Notes: a model not told the origin generated them from the letters alone. DNA of 64,000 nt from CAYQUO01 sp964420835 (GCA_964420835.1 CAYQUO010000013.1:1-64000), one strand, 5' to 3'. Counted from the stretch's first letter, positions 23,416-32,269 are shown. Translations and numbers: made by a program.

Positions 23416-25344
23416 TTGAAGACGAATGAAGTTGGCACAGAAGTGCTGTTGGTGATTGAAGAAGAACCAACCCGTGATTTATTGGCAAGGATCATCCAGG
23501 CTGAAGGCCTGGAAGTTTATCCCTGTGCATCAAAAAACTCAGTGCTGGAACGGTTTAGGACACGTCAACCGTTGATGGCGATCATGGCCAGCGATCTTGA
23601 AGGCGGAGCATGGATCCAATTGGCCGGTGAAATGCTCGAATACGACCCTGCTTTTCCCGTCATTCTGATTGCAAAAATGAAAGACCCGGATATGCTGATC
23701 AAAGCCATAAGGGCTGGTATCCGGGATGTGCTTTACCTCCCCTTGAAGGTGGATGAGATCACCAGGTCCATCCGCCAGACGCTGTCCCGGGATTCCGTGG
23801 TGCGGGATAGGATGCGCCGTTCGGGGAGCGATGGCTCTGACAGGAACGCCGACCAGTCTTTGGTGCTGGATACGATCGTGCGCCTGGGGCGAATCATCAC
23901 CTCATCTCAAGATCTGGACAAAGTGCTGGGCGGGATTGTTTCCGCAGCCGTAGATCTGACAGGAGCAGAGGAGGGCAGCCTGCTTCTCCTGGATGAGGAA
24001 ACCGGCACCCTGACGATGCGTGCCTCCAAGAATTTTCAGGAAGCGTTCGCCCAAACATTCAGATTGCCGGTTGCTGATCCCTTGATCAGCCAGGTGTTGA
24101 AAACCGGGAAGCCCTTTATTCTGGATGAAAGGACACCGGTGCGGATAAAAACCGCCTACCTGGTGTACAGCCTGGTGTATGTTCCCTTAAAAAAGAAGGA
24201 CAAGATTATTGGCGTGTTGGGGATCGACAACCGGATAAGGCGGCAGGTTTTTTCCAAACACGATATTATGCTTCTTTCCACCCTGGCGGAATATGCCGTG
24301 ATCGCCATCGATAACACCCGTTTGTTTAATGAGGCCGAAATCAGCAGGGGTAGGTTGCAAACGATCGTAGATGGCATCCGGGAGGGGGTCATTGTTGTCG
24401 ATGAAGAAAATCGCCTTGTGTTGGTTAATACCATGGCCAGATATTTCTTTAACCTTGGGGGTGAGGACTTGCAAGGGCGTCCCTTTTTGGATGTCTTTCA
24501 CCAACCCGAGTTGGTGAATTTGCTCGCAGAGACGCAGTCCGGGTCTTCCAGTCAGTTCGAAATGACCCTCCAGGATGGGACTGTCGTGAACACGCACCTG
24601 GTGGTGAATGCGGGCATTGGGTCCATCATCGAATTACACGACATCTCCACACCGAAACGGCTGGAGCAGATTAAGACGGATTTCATTAACACGGTATCAC
24701 ACGATCTGCGTTCGCCCCTCACCGCCATCATGGGATATGTCGAGTTGATCGAGCGCGTTGGGCAGGTTAACGACAAACAGAAGGAATTCGTTCAAAATGT
24801 CGTTGCCGGTGTACAGAACATCACGACACTGTTGGATGACCTGCTGAACATGGGGAGGATCGAAACAGGATTTGCCGCCCACAGGGAAAGCATCAAATTG
24901 GACCGTCTGGTTCAGCTCACCATCGATGGAAAGCGCGATCTTCTCGAAGGGAAAAAATTAAAAATGATCTTTTCGGTCTCCCCAGGTTTGCCGAACATCC
25001 TGGCGAACCCGATCCAGGTGCAGCAGATGCTCAATAATTTGATCGAAAATGCGATCCGCGGCACCCATGAGGGAGGCAATATCTTTATTTCGCTGAACAA
25101 CCAGGGGGACCAGGCTCTCCTGGTGATCAAGGACACCGGGGCAGGAATTGCCCCGATGGACCTGCCGTACGTTTTTGACCGCTTCTACCGGTCCGGCAAC
25201 GTTCAGCCCGGCACAATGGGGAGCGGCCTGGGTTTGTCCATCGTTAAATCCATCGTGGAATCCCACAACGGTCGAATTTGGGCGGATTCAGTGTTGGGGG
25301 AGGGGACGACCTTTACGATCGTTCTTCCAGCCTCTGGCAATTAG
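23416..25344 (+). CDS. Sensor histidine kinase with degenerate receiver, GAF and PAS domains
   Basis: The 642-residue soluble protein has an N-terminal receiver-like domain (residues 8-122), a GAF domain (about 150-305), a PAS domain (315-410), a HisKA domain with His429 in SHDLRSPLT and a HATPase domain with NLIENAIRG (541-549) and GSGLGLSIVKS. The receiver lacks the phosphorylatable aspartate of the usual VLLD strand (it reads AIMAS) but keeps the lysine in LPLKV. The TTG at 23416 is preferred because GGAGG at 23405-23409 lies six bases before it. No response regulator is adjacent. Confidence 0.88.
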   Translation: MKTNEVGTEVLLVIEEEPTRDLLARIIQAEGLEVYPCASKNSVLERFRTRQPLMAIMASDLEGGAWIQLAGEMLEYDPAFPVILIAKMKDPDMLIKAIRAGIRDVLYLPLKVDEITRSIRQTLSRDSVVRDRMRRSGSDGSDRNADQSLVLDTIVRLGRIITSSQDLDKVLGGIVSAAVDLTGAEEGSLLLLDEETGTLTMRASKNFQEAFAQTFRLPVADPLISQVLKTGKPFILDERTPVRIKTAYLVYSLVYVPLKKKDKIIGVLGIDNRIRRQVFSKHDIMLLSTLAEYAVIAIDNTRLFNEAEISRGRLQTIVDGIREGVIVVDEENRLVLVNTMARYFFNLGGEDLQGRPFLDVFHQPELVNLLAETQSGSSSQFEMTLQDGTVVNTHLVVNAGIGSIIELHDISTPKRLEQIKTDFINTVSHDLRSPLTAIMGYVELIERVGQVNDKQKEFVQNVVAGVQNITTLLDDLLNMGRIETGFAAHRESIKLDRLVQLTIDGKRDLLEGKKLKMIFSVSPGLPNILANPIQVQQMLNNLIENAIRGTHEGGNIFISLNNQGDQALLVIKDTGAGIAPMDLPYVFDRFYRSGNVQPGTMGSGLGLSIVKSIVESHNGRIWADSVLGEGTTFTIVLPASGN

Positions 25345-25659
25345 GGTGATGAGCGAAGGTTAAAAGTGCCACCGCCAGGGGAGATGAGATGCACCGGGCG
25401 GTGGCAATCGCCAAAGGAGGAGGCTGAGATATGTGTGTGAAACACGGTTGTGTTCCCTGTTTTTCCAATTAATAGTATACCGAAAACGATCAACGGAAAA
25501 CAGCGTTTTTTGTCATCTATTGGGGATGATGAATCTCGCAGGATTTTATGACAGCACGACGATTATGTGCCTGTCCGGTGTGAAGACAACCCCCGCCCAT
25601 GTTCCCGGATTCAAACGCCGGCGCCTTTGTGAGCCGGGGCGATTTACCGCCCCGGGGGT
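25345..25659. other. Non-coding stretch between kinase and DNPH1-like genes
   Basis: No convincing gene is seen. A 9-base-pair hairpin (GCCACCGCC at 25368-25376 with GGCGGTGGC at 25397-25405) and an 8-base-pair GC-rich hairpin (25634-25655) with only three T residues behind it are present. One or both may terminate the two convergent transcripts. Short frames in this stretch have no family character. Confidence 0.5.
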
Positions 25660-25660
25660 T
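25634..25660 (+). terminator. Possible terminator between convergent genes
   Basis: CCGGGGCG (25634-25641) pairs with CGCCCCGG (25648-25655) around a six-base loop and is followed by GGGTTT. The T tract is weak, so efficiency is doubtful. Confidence 0.4.
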
Positions 25661-26094
25661 TAGCCGTCTCCGGATGATGCCAGTTGCTGGATGAATGCAT
25701 CGATTGCCTTGAGGGCGTGTTCAAGAGACCGGTAAGGTACAACCTGGCATCCGGGGGTTGTGTTTCCAACGATCATTTTGGATACGCGGATCCCATCCCG
25801 GTACAGGCATAAGGCGGGTTTCCCGAGCCCGAGCGCCAGCGCCACTTCATAGCCGACGCCGTGTGATGGTGTGCTGACCTCGGCTATGAGCGTGTCACAA
25901 CTGCGCACCCAGGCATCATCCCGGCGGAATATGTCCTCCGCCGGGATCGACTGTTCCATAACCAGGATCTCAGAGTCGGCCAGGTGAGCAGTGGGCACAT
26001 CATGGCCGGCGCCGGTCAGGTGCTGGACGATTGCCTGGTAAACCTGTTGGTCAGATCTCCCGCCGGTGATGGCACAGGAAAAATAAACCCTCAT
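25660..26094 (-). CDS. DNPH1/RCL-like deoxynucleoside 5'-monophosphate N-glycosidase
   Basis: The 144-residue protein begins MRVYFSCAITGGRSDQQVY and has RRDDAWVRSCDTLIAEVSTP followed by GVGYEVALALGLGKPAL. This order matches the nucleoside 2-deoxyribosyltransferase superfamily and especially the DNPH1 (RCL) branch, which cuts the glycosidic bond of deoxynucleoside monophosphates; the catalytic glutamate would be in IAEVSTPS. It overlaps the lipoprotein gene by four bases. A role in nucleotide-pool cleaning is inferred, helped by nearby rdgB on the same strand. Confidence 0.83.
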   Translation of the reverse strand: MRVYFSCAITGGRSDQQVYQAIVQHLTGAGHDVPTAHLADSEILVMEQSIPAEDIFRRDDAWVRSCDTLIAEVSTPSHGVGYEVALALGLGKPALCLYRDGIRVSKMIVGNTTPGCQVVPYRSLEHALKAIDAFIQQLASSGDG

Positions 26095-26585
26095 CCCTCT
26101 GGGACTTCAACCGAATCGATCACCCAGGAGCCGTTTTCCTTCGTCAGGTGAAAACGCCGCAGGGAATCCATGCCGGCAGCCCGGACGGCCACCTCCACCA
26201 TGGCTGCGGGGGCTTCCGGGTTCACGAAGGCGCTCTGGATGCCAAAACCCTCCAGGGCACCGTAACCGAACTTGAGCAGGCTACCTGCTTCCTGATCGCC
26301 CAGGGCGGCCTTTGCGGCGGAACTTAGGTAATTTTCCATCCCACCAGGGTTTTCCTGGTACGCGTTCAGAAATGCGGTCACAGCCGCCTCCGGGCTGTCA
26401 GCCGGGAGGGCTTCCTGAGCCCCGGCTTCTGTGGGGGCTGGTGAGGCGGCAATTGTTGTGGCACCTGCCTGGTCTTCGGCAGGCTGCTTGACATCGACCG
26501 CCGACGTGCTCCCGGAAGGAGCACAGGCAGCCAGGATGACTAGGGTGATGAGCCCAACGGTCAACAGGGAAATAAACTTACGCAT
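26091..26585 (-). CDS. Putative lipoprotein with a C-terminal DUF-like domain
   Basis: The 164-residue protein has a signal peptide ending in the lipobox LAAC (Cys21). A linker rich in Ala, Pro and Thr follows, and then a globular domain of about 100 residues (AVTAFLNAYQENPGGMENYL ... GSWVIDSVEVPEG) resembling small NTF2-like or DUF4878-like domains. It should be exported and lipid-anchored. AGGAGG lies just upstream of the ATG at 26585. It overlaps the PolX gene by eight bases. Confidence 0.75.
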   Translation of the reverse strand: MRKFISLLTVGLITLVILAACAPSGSTSAVDVKQPAEDQAGATTIAASPAPTEAGAQEALPADSPEAAVTAFLNAYQENPGGMENYLSSAAKAALGDQEAGSLLKFGYGALEGFGIQSAFVNPEAPAAMVEVAVRAAGMDSLRRFHLTKENGSWVIDSVEVPEG

Positions 26586-28335
26586 GATCAACCTCCTGCA
26601 TGTAGACACGATTCATCCGATGGGTTTTCAGCCATTCGGAAAGTTTCTCCCGTGGCCAGGTGTTGAGGATTTGATCCTTGTTCACCCAGCCGCGGCGGGC
26701 AACCGAAACACCATACTCTGTCAGCAACTGATCGGCAAGGGCATGGGTGTCGGTATCCACGGAAAGCACCAGGCCCCGTTCGGAAGCCTGGCGGGCATGG
26801 GGCGAATCCATGTCCAGGTGGGAGGGGTGCCCGTCGATTTCCAGGCAGACGCCGGTTTTCGCAGCCGTGTTGTAGATGGCATCCCAATCCAGGTCTGCGC
26901 CGTCGAACATGCCAAACAGCCTGCCGCTCGGGTGGGCCAGGATGTCCACGAAGGGATTGTGCATGGCCCGTAGAATTCTCCCGGTCATCTCCGCCCTTGG
27001 CATCTGCAGGCTGGTGTGGAGCCCGGCGACGACAAGATCCAGTCCCTCCAGAGCAAAATCGGGCAGTTCAAGGCTGCCGTCTGCCCGGATGTTCACCTCG
27101 ATACCCTGCAAGATACGTACCACGTCCCCAACCTGTTGCTGGACGAACCGGATCTCTTCCTTTTGGGCAGCCAGTTTTTCCTTCCAGGTTCCATCCCGTG
27201 CCCCCATCATAAAGGAATGATCGGTAATGGCAATGGTGTGCAAGCCAAGCCGGATGGCCTGCCTGGCGATCTGCTCGATCGTCCCTTCCCCATCGCTGAA
27301 GTTGGAATGGATGTGGAAGTCGGACCTCAGGTCGGTTGTTTCAAGCAAATCCGGCAGACGGTTTTCCACCGCAGCCCGGATCTCCCCCTGGCCTTCACGG
27401 AGTTCGGGTGGAATGTATGGCAGGCCGAGGGCTGCGTAAAGGGATTCCTCGTTCGGGCAGGCAAGTTCCCGCCCATCCCCGCCAACCAGCCCGTCAAAGG
27501 AAAGCGATTGCCCTTTCTGTTCCGCAAAGGCACGCAACCTGTTGTTGTGATCGCGGCTGCCTGTGGCATGCTGAAGGAGGTTGCCAAATCGTCCCTCGGG
27601 CTGTGTCCACAGATGCAGGTGCAGCCCATTGTACAGGATGACGCTGGCGTGATGCCCCTCCCGGCAGACAACCTGTTGGACCTCGTGGTGTGAGGTAAAG
27701 GTTGAAATTAACCTGCCTGGGTGATCGCAGGATGCAGCCAGGTCGATTTCGTCCATGGTGATCTTCCAGCGGCGCAGGCTTCCTGCAGGCGATACCTGCA
27801 GCACGCCTTCCTGCCGGGCAAGCCAGTCCAGCCAGCCCCTGGCGATTTTCCGGGCTTGTTTAATGTGGATGAGCCGCTTGAATGTTGACAGGGTTTCAAC
27901 ATGAGCAAGAACCTGTTCTTCCAGTGCCTTGCCAATCCCCGGCAGTTTTTGCAGCCGAAATTCCCTGGCTGCCCTGGCGAGGGTGTCCAGCGAGGTCACC
28001 CCGGCTTCCTGCCACACCAGGGCGGCTTTCTTTGGGCCGATGCCCGGGATCTGCAGAAGTTCCACCAATCCGGGGGGAATTTCCTGTTCCAGTTCTTCCT
28101 GCAGGCCCATTCGCCCGGTGTTCAGCAATTCCTCGATCTTCCGGGCCACGGGTTCTTCAACCCCCGGAATGGAAGGAAGTTCTTCCCCTTTCACAATTTG
28201 CCAGGCCTGTTCATCCAGGGTGCGGAGGGCGCTGGCGGCCTTGCGGTAGGCGGCCGCACTCACATCGGCATCCCCCCGAATCTCAAGCATTCCGGCGATT
28301 TTCTCAATGCGTTCTGCCAGTTCAAGGTTGTTCAT
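26578..28335 (-). CDS. PolX-family protein with degenerate polymerase and intact PHP domain
   Basis: Bacterial PolX joins a DNA polymerase beta-like core to a PHP 3'-5' exonuclease. The 585-residue protein has the 8-kDa-like N-terminal domain, helix-hairpin-helix motifs (LPSIPGVEEPVARKI, LLQIPGIGPKKAALV), a palm domain (about 185-290) and a PHP domain from about 335 (DFHIHSNFSDGEG, TDHSF, HPSG, DTDTHA). In the palm the usual GDID reads DEID (Glu196, Asp198), and the third catalytic Asp is replaced by His241 (LHLHLW). The polymerase is thus probably inactive while the nuclease looks intact. Two nearby ATGs compete as start, and neither has a good ribosome binding site. Confidence 0.85.
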   Translation of the reverse strand: MNNLELAERIEKIAGMLEIRGDADVSAAAYRKAASALRTLDEQAWQIVKGEELPSIPGVEEPVARKIEELLNTGRMGLQEELEQEIPPGLVELLQIPGIGPKKAALVWQEAGVTSLDTLARAAREFRLQKLPGIGKALEEQVLAHVETLSTFKRLIHIKQARKIARGWLDWLARQEGVLQVSPAGSLRRWKITMDEIDLAASCDHPGRLISTFTSHHEVQQVVCREGHHASVILYNGLHLHLWTQPEGRFGNLLQHATGSRDHNNRLRAFAEQKGQSLSFDGLVGGDGRELACPNEESLYAALGLPYIPPELREGQGEIRAAVENRLPDLLETTDLRSDFHIHSNFSDGEGTIEQIARQAIRLGLHTIAITDHSFMMGARDGTWKEKLAAQKEEIRFVQQQVGDVVRILQGIEVNIRADGSLELPDFALEGLDLVVAGLHTSLQMPRAEMTGRILRAMHNPFVDILAHPSGRLFGMFDGADLDWDAIYNTAAKTGVCLEIDGHPSHLDMDSPHARQASERGLVLSVDTDTHALADQLLTEYGVSVARRGWVNKDQILNTWPREKLSEWLKTHRMNRVYMQEVDHA

Positions 28336-28417
28336 GATGACCATAGGATCGTGTTCGAACCTTTTCCGTTATCAGGATATTGGATGATACCAGAGTTAAG
28401 CCCTTGTTTTGGCGGGA

Positions 28418-29578
28418 TCAATTGGCAGTTGATCGATGTTCCGGGACCAGGAGTTTCTCATATTGAAGGCACATTCCGTCAAGCGTGAATTGGGTGGCCA
28501 CACATTCCCTTCCCGCCTTTGCCAGCCTGGAGCGCAGAAGCGGGTCTGTACAGACCTGGACCAGGGCTTCGGCCAGGGCGGCAGGGTCCTCCGGCGGAAC
28601 CAGCAGTCCATTGGACCCGTTCTGCACGATTTCCCGTACGCCTCCCACATCGGCGGCAACAACCGCTGCGCCCATCCCCATGGCTTCGATCAAGGCGTTG
28701 GGCATCCCTTCAGAGCGTGAAGGCAGCACGAATACCCCGGCGACGGACATCAAGAGCGGAACATCATCCCTGAAACCAAGGAAGCGAACCGAGTCCCCCG
28801 CACCTTTTTGGGTCACTTCGGCTTGCAGGGTTTCCAGCATGGGCCCGCTGCCGGCAATAATGAACAGAGCCTGCGGGCATTTCCTGATCACCAAAGGGAT
28901 GGCCTGAACCAGGACATCCGGCCCTTTTTCGGGGAAGAGACGACCCGCAAACAACACGGCCAGATCATCCGGCTTGATCGGCAAATACTCCTTGAATGCC
29001 TGTCGAGTGGCCGGGTCGACCGGTGGAATGGAAATGCCATTGGGGATGACAACGATCCGACCGGAGTGCACACCCTCCTCTTCCGCCTGCCGCCTGGTGA
29101 CCTGCGAAACGACCACCAGTTTTTGAGCCAGCCCCAGGTTGATGAGCCAGGCATGCAGGCGTTCCTGCCAGGCGGGCATGGTCAGGATCCTTCCGCGGTG
29201 CGAGGCGATGCGCACTGGCACGCCCGCCAGCCAGGCCACCGGCATGGCCAGCAGGGTGCTGTGGTGGGTGAAGGTGATGATGGCTGTGATCCCCTCCCTC
29301 CGCAGGGTTTTCCAAAGGCGCACAAGCCCGGCCGCAAGTTGAAAGGCCCGGGCCGGGAATCTTTGCCCGTCGCGCCAGGCGTGCAGGTCCAGGATCGGAC
29401 AGGGCACCGTGGACTGCCAATGATCGTGAAGGCCGTCCTTGTCAAAGAAAAACGCCAACAGTACCCGGTGGCCACGGCCATGGAACCAGCGCCCCAGGTC
29501 GAGCATGACCCTTTGGGCGCCACCCATGCGCATCTGTGTGCCCAGGATGAGGGTGTTCCATTCACCTTTATCTTTCAT
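28418..29578 (-). CDS. Glycosyltransferase, family 4 type
   Basis: The 386-residue protein shows the acceptor-side motif TQMRMGGAQRVMLDLGRWF near residue 15, VVVIPNGISIPPVD-like sequence near residue 175 and the donor block SRSEGMPNALIEAMGMGAAVVAADVGG near residue 292. It is a GT-B retaining glycosyltransferase of the GT4 group. It lies between rdgB and the PolX gene, away from the main glycan cluster, so its substrate and pathway cannot be assigned. Confidence 0.87.
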   Translation of the reverse strand: MKDKGEWNTLILGTQMRMGGAQRVMLDLGRWFHGRGHRVLLAFFFDKDGLHDHWQSTVPCPILDLHAWRDGQRFPARAFQLAAGLVRLWKTLRREGITAIITFTHHSTLLAMPVAWLAGVPVRIASHRGRILTMPAWQERLHAWLINLGLAQKLVVVSQVTRRQAEEEGVHSGRIVVIPNGISIPPVDPATRQAFKEYLPIKPDDLAVLFAGRLFPEKGPDVLVQAIPLVIRKCPQALFIIAGSGPMLETLQAEVTQKGAGDSVRFLGFRDDVPLLMSVAGVFVLPSRSEGMPNALIEAMGMGAAVVAADVGGVREIVQNGSNGLLVPPEDPAALAEALVQVCTDPLLRSRLAKAGRECVATQFTLDGMCLQYEKLLVPEHRSTAN

Positions 29579-29681
29579 TGGACAAACCGGCTGTTATTGT
29601 ATCACGGGCAACCACCCGGGAAGGTCGTCCTTGTTGGGGGAGGCAACAAGTGACCCAAACCACTAATTAAACCTGCCGGGG

Positions 29682-30290
29682 TCAACGGGTTCTGCTGGCC
29701 CTCTGGAGCAGGTCGGGCATGGCCGCCCGGACAGCCCTCCCCCGGTGGGAAAGCCGGTTTTTTTCGGCCATGCTTAACTCTGCCATGGTCTTGCCCAATT
29801 CGGGGATATAGAAGATCGGATCGTAACCAAAGCCATTCGTGCCGCGTTCCTCGGGGATGATCTCGCCGGGGCAGAATCCTTCGTACGAGACGGTCTTCCG
29901 TTCCGGCTCTGCCAGGGTCACCACGCAGCAGAACCTTGCCTGCCAGGGCCTGCGGAAGTCCTTCAGGTTGGCAAGTAATAACGAGCGCCGGTCCGCATCG
30001 GATGCCTGCGGTTTGGGGGAATATCGGGCGGAATGGATTCCCGGGGCGCCATCCAGGGCATCCACCTCGAGACCGGAATCATCAGCCAGGGTCAACAGGC
30101 CGGTCGCCTGGCTGTAGGTTTCTGCTTTCAGCCGGGCATTGCCGGTGTAAGTGCCGGCCGTTTCGGGCACGACCAGCACAAGGTGCAGTTCGTCAGGGGT
30201 GAGCAAACGGGTGCCCGCCGGCAGGCCTGCCAGCAGGGAGTTCATTTCAAGGATCTTTCCCCGGTTGGTTGTGGCAAGCAGTATATCCAT
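29682..30290 (-). CDS. rdgB: Non-canonical purine NTP pyrophosphatase (RdgB/HAM1)
   Basis: This enzyme hydrolyses dITP, ITP and XTP to monophosphates and so keeps deaminated purines out of nucleic acids. The 202-residue protein has the start MDILLATTNRGKILEM, LADDSGLEVDALDGAPGIHS near residue 68 and NGFGYDPIFYIP near residue 150, all typical. The ATG at 30290 lies seven bases after a TATAAT, so the mRNA is predicted to be leaderless; the longer upstream frame adds no family sequence. Confidence 0.93.
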   Translation of the reverse strand: MDILLATTNRGKILEMNSLLAGLPAGTRLLTPDELHLVLVVPETAGTYTGNARLKAETYSQATGLLTLADDSGLEVDALDGAPGIHSARYSPKPQASDADRRSLLLANLKDFRRPWQARFCCVVTLAEPERKTVSYEGFCPGEIIPEERGTNGFGYDPIFYIPELGKTMAELSMAEKNRLSHRGRAVRAAMPDLLQRASRTR

Positions 30291-30297
30291 GCCTATA

Positions 30298-30303
30298 ATT
30301 ATA
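30298..30303 (-). promoter_or_regulatory. -10 box giving a leaderless rdgB mRNA
   Basis: TATAAT on the minus strand ends eight bases before the A of the ATG (seven bases between). No Shine-Dalgarno sequence is present. Confidence 0.6.
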
Positions 30304-30370
30304 ACCACCCCCACAAGTGGGGCAAAAAACCCGCTTTTAAGATAATATTTATGAGATTATTCATAAAAAC

Positions 30371-30399
30371 TTGACTTCAAGAATCGCCTATGCTATAAT
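30371..30399 (+). promoter_or_regulatory. Promoter of yceD-sigA
   Basis: TTGACT (30371-30376) and TATAAT (30394-30399) are 17 bases apart, and TGC directly before the -10 makes it an extended -10 as well. This is among the best promoters in the window and fits a housekeeping operon with the primary sigma factor. The leader is about 55 bases. Confidence 0.88.
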
Positions 30400-30458
30400 C
30401 GTTTCATAGATTCTCCTGGCAACCTTTTTTTATTTAATACCCTGGAAAATTTTAGCCT

Positions 30459-30968
30459 GTGAGCACACCACAATATCCCTTACGGTTTAATGCTGGTTTT
30501 ATGCTTAACCAGCCGGTCGGATCGAACCGTGAGTTCCACTTCGAATACCCTGAAATTCGCCTGCGCCCTGACCTGGACCTGAAACAGTTTTCCGGGGTTG
30601 TGCGGGTTACACGCACCTTGCAGGGCATGCTGATCCAGGGCCGGTTTTCCGCCCAGGCTGCTGCGGAATGTGTGCGTTGCCTGAACGAATATGAACAGGA
30701 ATTGAACACGGATTTTTCCGAACTGTTCGCTTTCAAACCCGAAGGTGTGACGGATTCCGACCTGTTGTATCCTGAAGATGGGAATATTGACCTGGAGCCT
30801 TTGGTGCGCGAGTATTTGCTATTGGAGTTGCCCATCCAGTCACTTTGCCGCCCCGATTGTAAAGGCTTATGCCAGGTGTGTGGCGCTGACCTGAACTCCG
30901 GGGATTGCGGCCATTTAAAGGCTTTGCATACTGAGATTTCCGCGGATGAAACCGGCAGATCAAGGTAA
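30459..30968 (+). CDS. YceD/DUF177-family protein
   Basis: YceD proteins are needed for normal 23S rRNA levels in some bacteria and usually sit before rpmF. The 169-residue protein has the cysteine pair AECVRCLNEYEQEL near residue 69 and the C-terminal CRPDCKGLCQVCGADLN segment that defines the family. The start is GTG. The gene for L32 does not follow; instead sigA begins 39 bases later. Confidence 0.9.
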   Translation: MSTPQYPLRFNAGFMLNQPVGSNREFHFEYPEIRLRPDLDLKQFSGVVRVTRTLQGMLIQGRFSAQAAAECVRCLNEYEQELNTDFSELFAFKPEGVTDSDLLYPEDGNIDLEPLVREYLLLELPIQSLCRPDCKGLCQVCGADLNSGDCGHLKALHTEISADETGRSR

Positions 30969-31007
30969 ATAGCAAGAAAAAAAGGGGAAAACGGAGGCGT
31001 AAAGGAG

Positions 31008-32177
31008 TTGGCAAATCCGGGTAGAAAAAACAGGACGACTGAAACCATCAGCATGCTCCTGGAAAAGGCGGATGTCCAGGGTTACCTGACGACGGTCGAC
31101 CTGATGGAGGTATATCCGGACGTGAGCCAGGACGCAGAGCGCCTGGAAGCCATTGTGGTCGCCCTGCGGCGACGGGGTGTCGAATTCATTGACGAGAGCG
31201 ATGAGGTGGAGAGCGATTACACCCCCGAAATGACCGAATTGCATGCGGACCTGGCCTCCATTTCCACGGATGATACGATTGGCCTGTACTTGAAGGAGAT
31301 GTCCCTGGTGCCCCTCCTTTCGCTTGAAGAGGAGCGGGACCTGGCACGCAGGGTGGATGCCGGCAAGGCTGCCCGACAGGAATTATCCCTTATAAGCGGG
31401 CGTGGATCTGCCTGGCGGCGGCGGAAATTGCAGGCTGTGCTTGAAGATGCTTTGCAGGCCCGCGAACACCTGATCAAGGCGAACACGCGCCTGGTCGTCA
31501 GTGTGGCCAAGCGTTACATGGGTCGCGGTGTGCCTTTCCTCGACCTGATCCAGGAGGGAAACCTGGGCCTGATGAAGGCCGTGGAAAAATACGAGGTCGA
31601 GCGCGGTTTTCGTTTTTCCACCTACGCCACCTGGTGGATCCGGCAGACCATCACCAGGGCGATCGCGGACCAGGGGCGGACCATTCGCGTGCCCGTGCAT
31701 ATGGTCGATCGCATTCGCTTGATGTATAAAGCCTCCCATGAACTGGAACAGCGCCTGGGGAGAGGGCCCACCCATGAAGAACTGGGCGAGGCGATGAACC
31801 TTCCGGCGAGCAAGGTGGATTGGATGATGCGCGTATCCTGGATCCCGCTCTCCCTTGAGAGCCCGGTCAATGGCGACGATGAGGAAGCTGAACTGGGCAT
31901 GTTCGTTGAGGATACCCTTACTCCGACCCCCATGCAAAGCACGTATTCCAAACTGCTGCGTGAGAAGATCGAAGAGGTATTGGATTCATTAACCGCCCGG
32001 GAAGCCAGGATCCTCAGGCTGCGTTTTGGACTTGATAATGGCCGCACCTACACCCTGGAAGAAGTTGGCGATAAATTCGGTTTGACCCGTGAGCGCATTC
32101 GCCAGATAGAAGGCAAGGCCTTAAAGCGCCTGCGACACCCGCGGCGCGCACGCCAACTGCGGGAATACCTGCAGTGA
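31008..32177 (+). CDS. sigA: Primary RNA polymerase sigma factor (SigA/RpoD group)
   Basis: The 389-residue sigma-70 factor has region 1.2 (DDTIGLYLKEMSLVPLLS near residue 84) and region 2 with the -10 binding segment (GFRFSTYATWWIRQTITRAI). Region 3 is present, and region 4 carries the helix-turn-helix TLEEVGDKFGLTRERIRQIE for the -35 box. The TTG start lies ten bases after GGAGG, and an adjacent second AAAGGAG abuts it, so a slightly later start is possible. Length and full domain set argue for the primary rather than an alternative sigma factor. Confidence 0.93.
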   Translation: MANPGRKNRTTETISMLLEKADVQGYLTTVDLMEVYPDVSQDAERLEAIVVALRRRGVEFIDESDEVESDYTPEMTELHADLASISTDDTIGLYLKEMSLVPLLSLEEERDLARRVDAGKAARQELSLISGRGSAWRRRKLQAVLEDALQAREHLIKANTRLVVSVAKRYMGRGVPFLDLIQEGNLGLMKAVEKYEVERGFRFSTYATWWIRQTITRAIADQGRTIRVPVHMVDRIRLMYKASHELEQRLGRGPTHEELGEAMNLPASKVDWMMRVSWIPLSLESPVNGDDEEAELGMFVEDTLTPTPMQSTYSKLLREKIEEVLDSLTAREARILRLRFGLDNGRTYTLEEVGDKFGLTRERIRQIEGKALKRLRHPRRARQLREYLQ

Positions 32178-32225
32178 TCGACGGTTAACACCGCATTAAG
32201 AAGTTACCCCTCATCGAAATGGGCA

Positions 32226-32249
32226 ATCCGTTCCCGCTGCTGAACGGAT
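32226..32249 (+). terminator. Hairpin after sigA
   Basis: ATCCGTTC (32226-32233) pairs with GAACGGAT (32242-32249) across eight bases. No T tract follows, so it is only a candidate terminator or 3'-end structure between convergent genes. Confidence 0.35.
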
Positions 32250-32269
32250 GTTGCCGTAATGCATAACGA

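Noticed and set aside
25433..25663. Small protein-coding frame in the gap after the kinase
   Set aside because: It has no family character, no ribosome binding site, and overlaps a hairpin.
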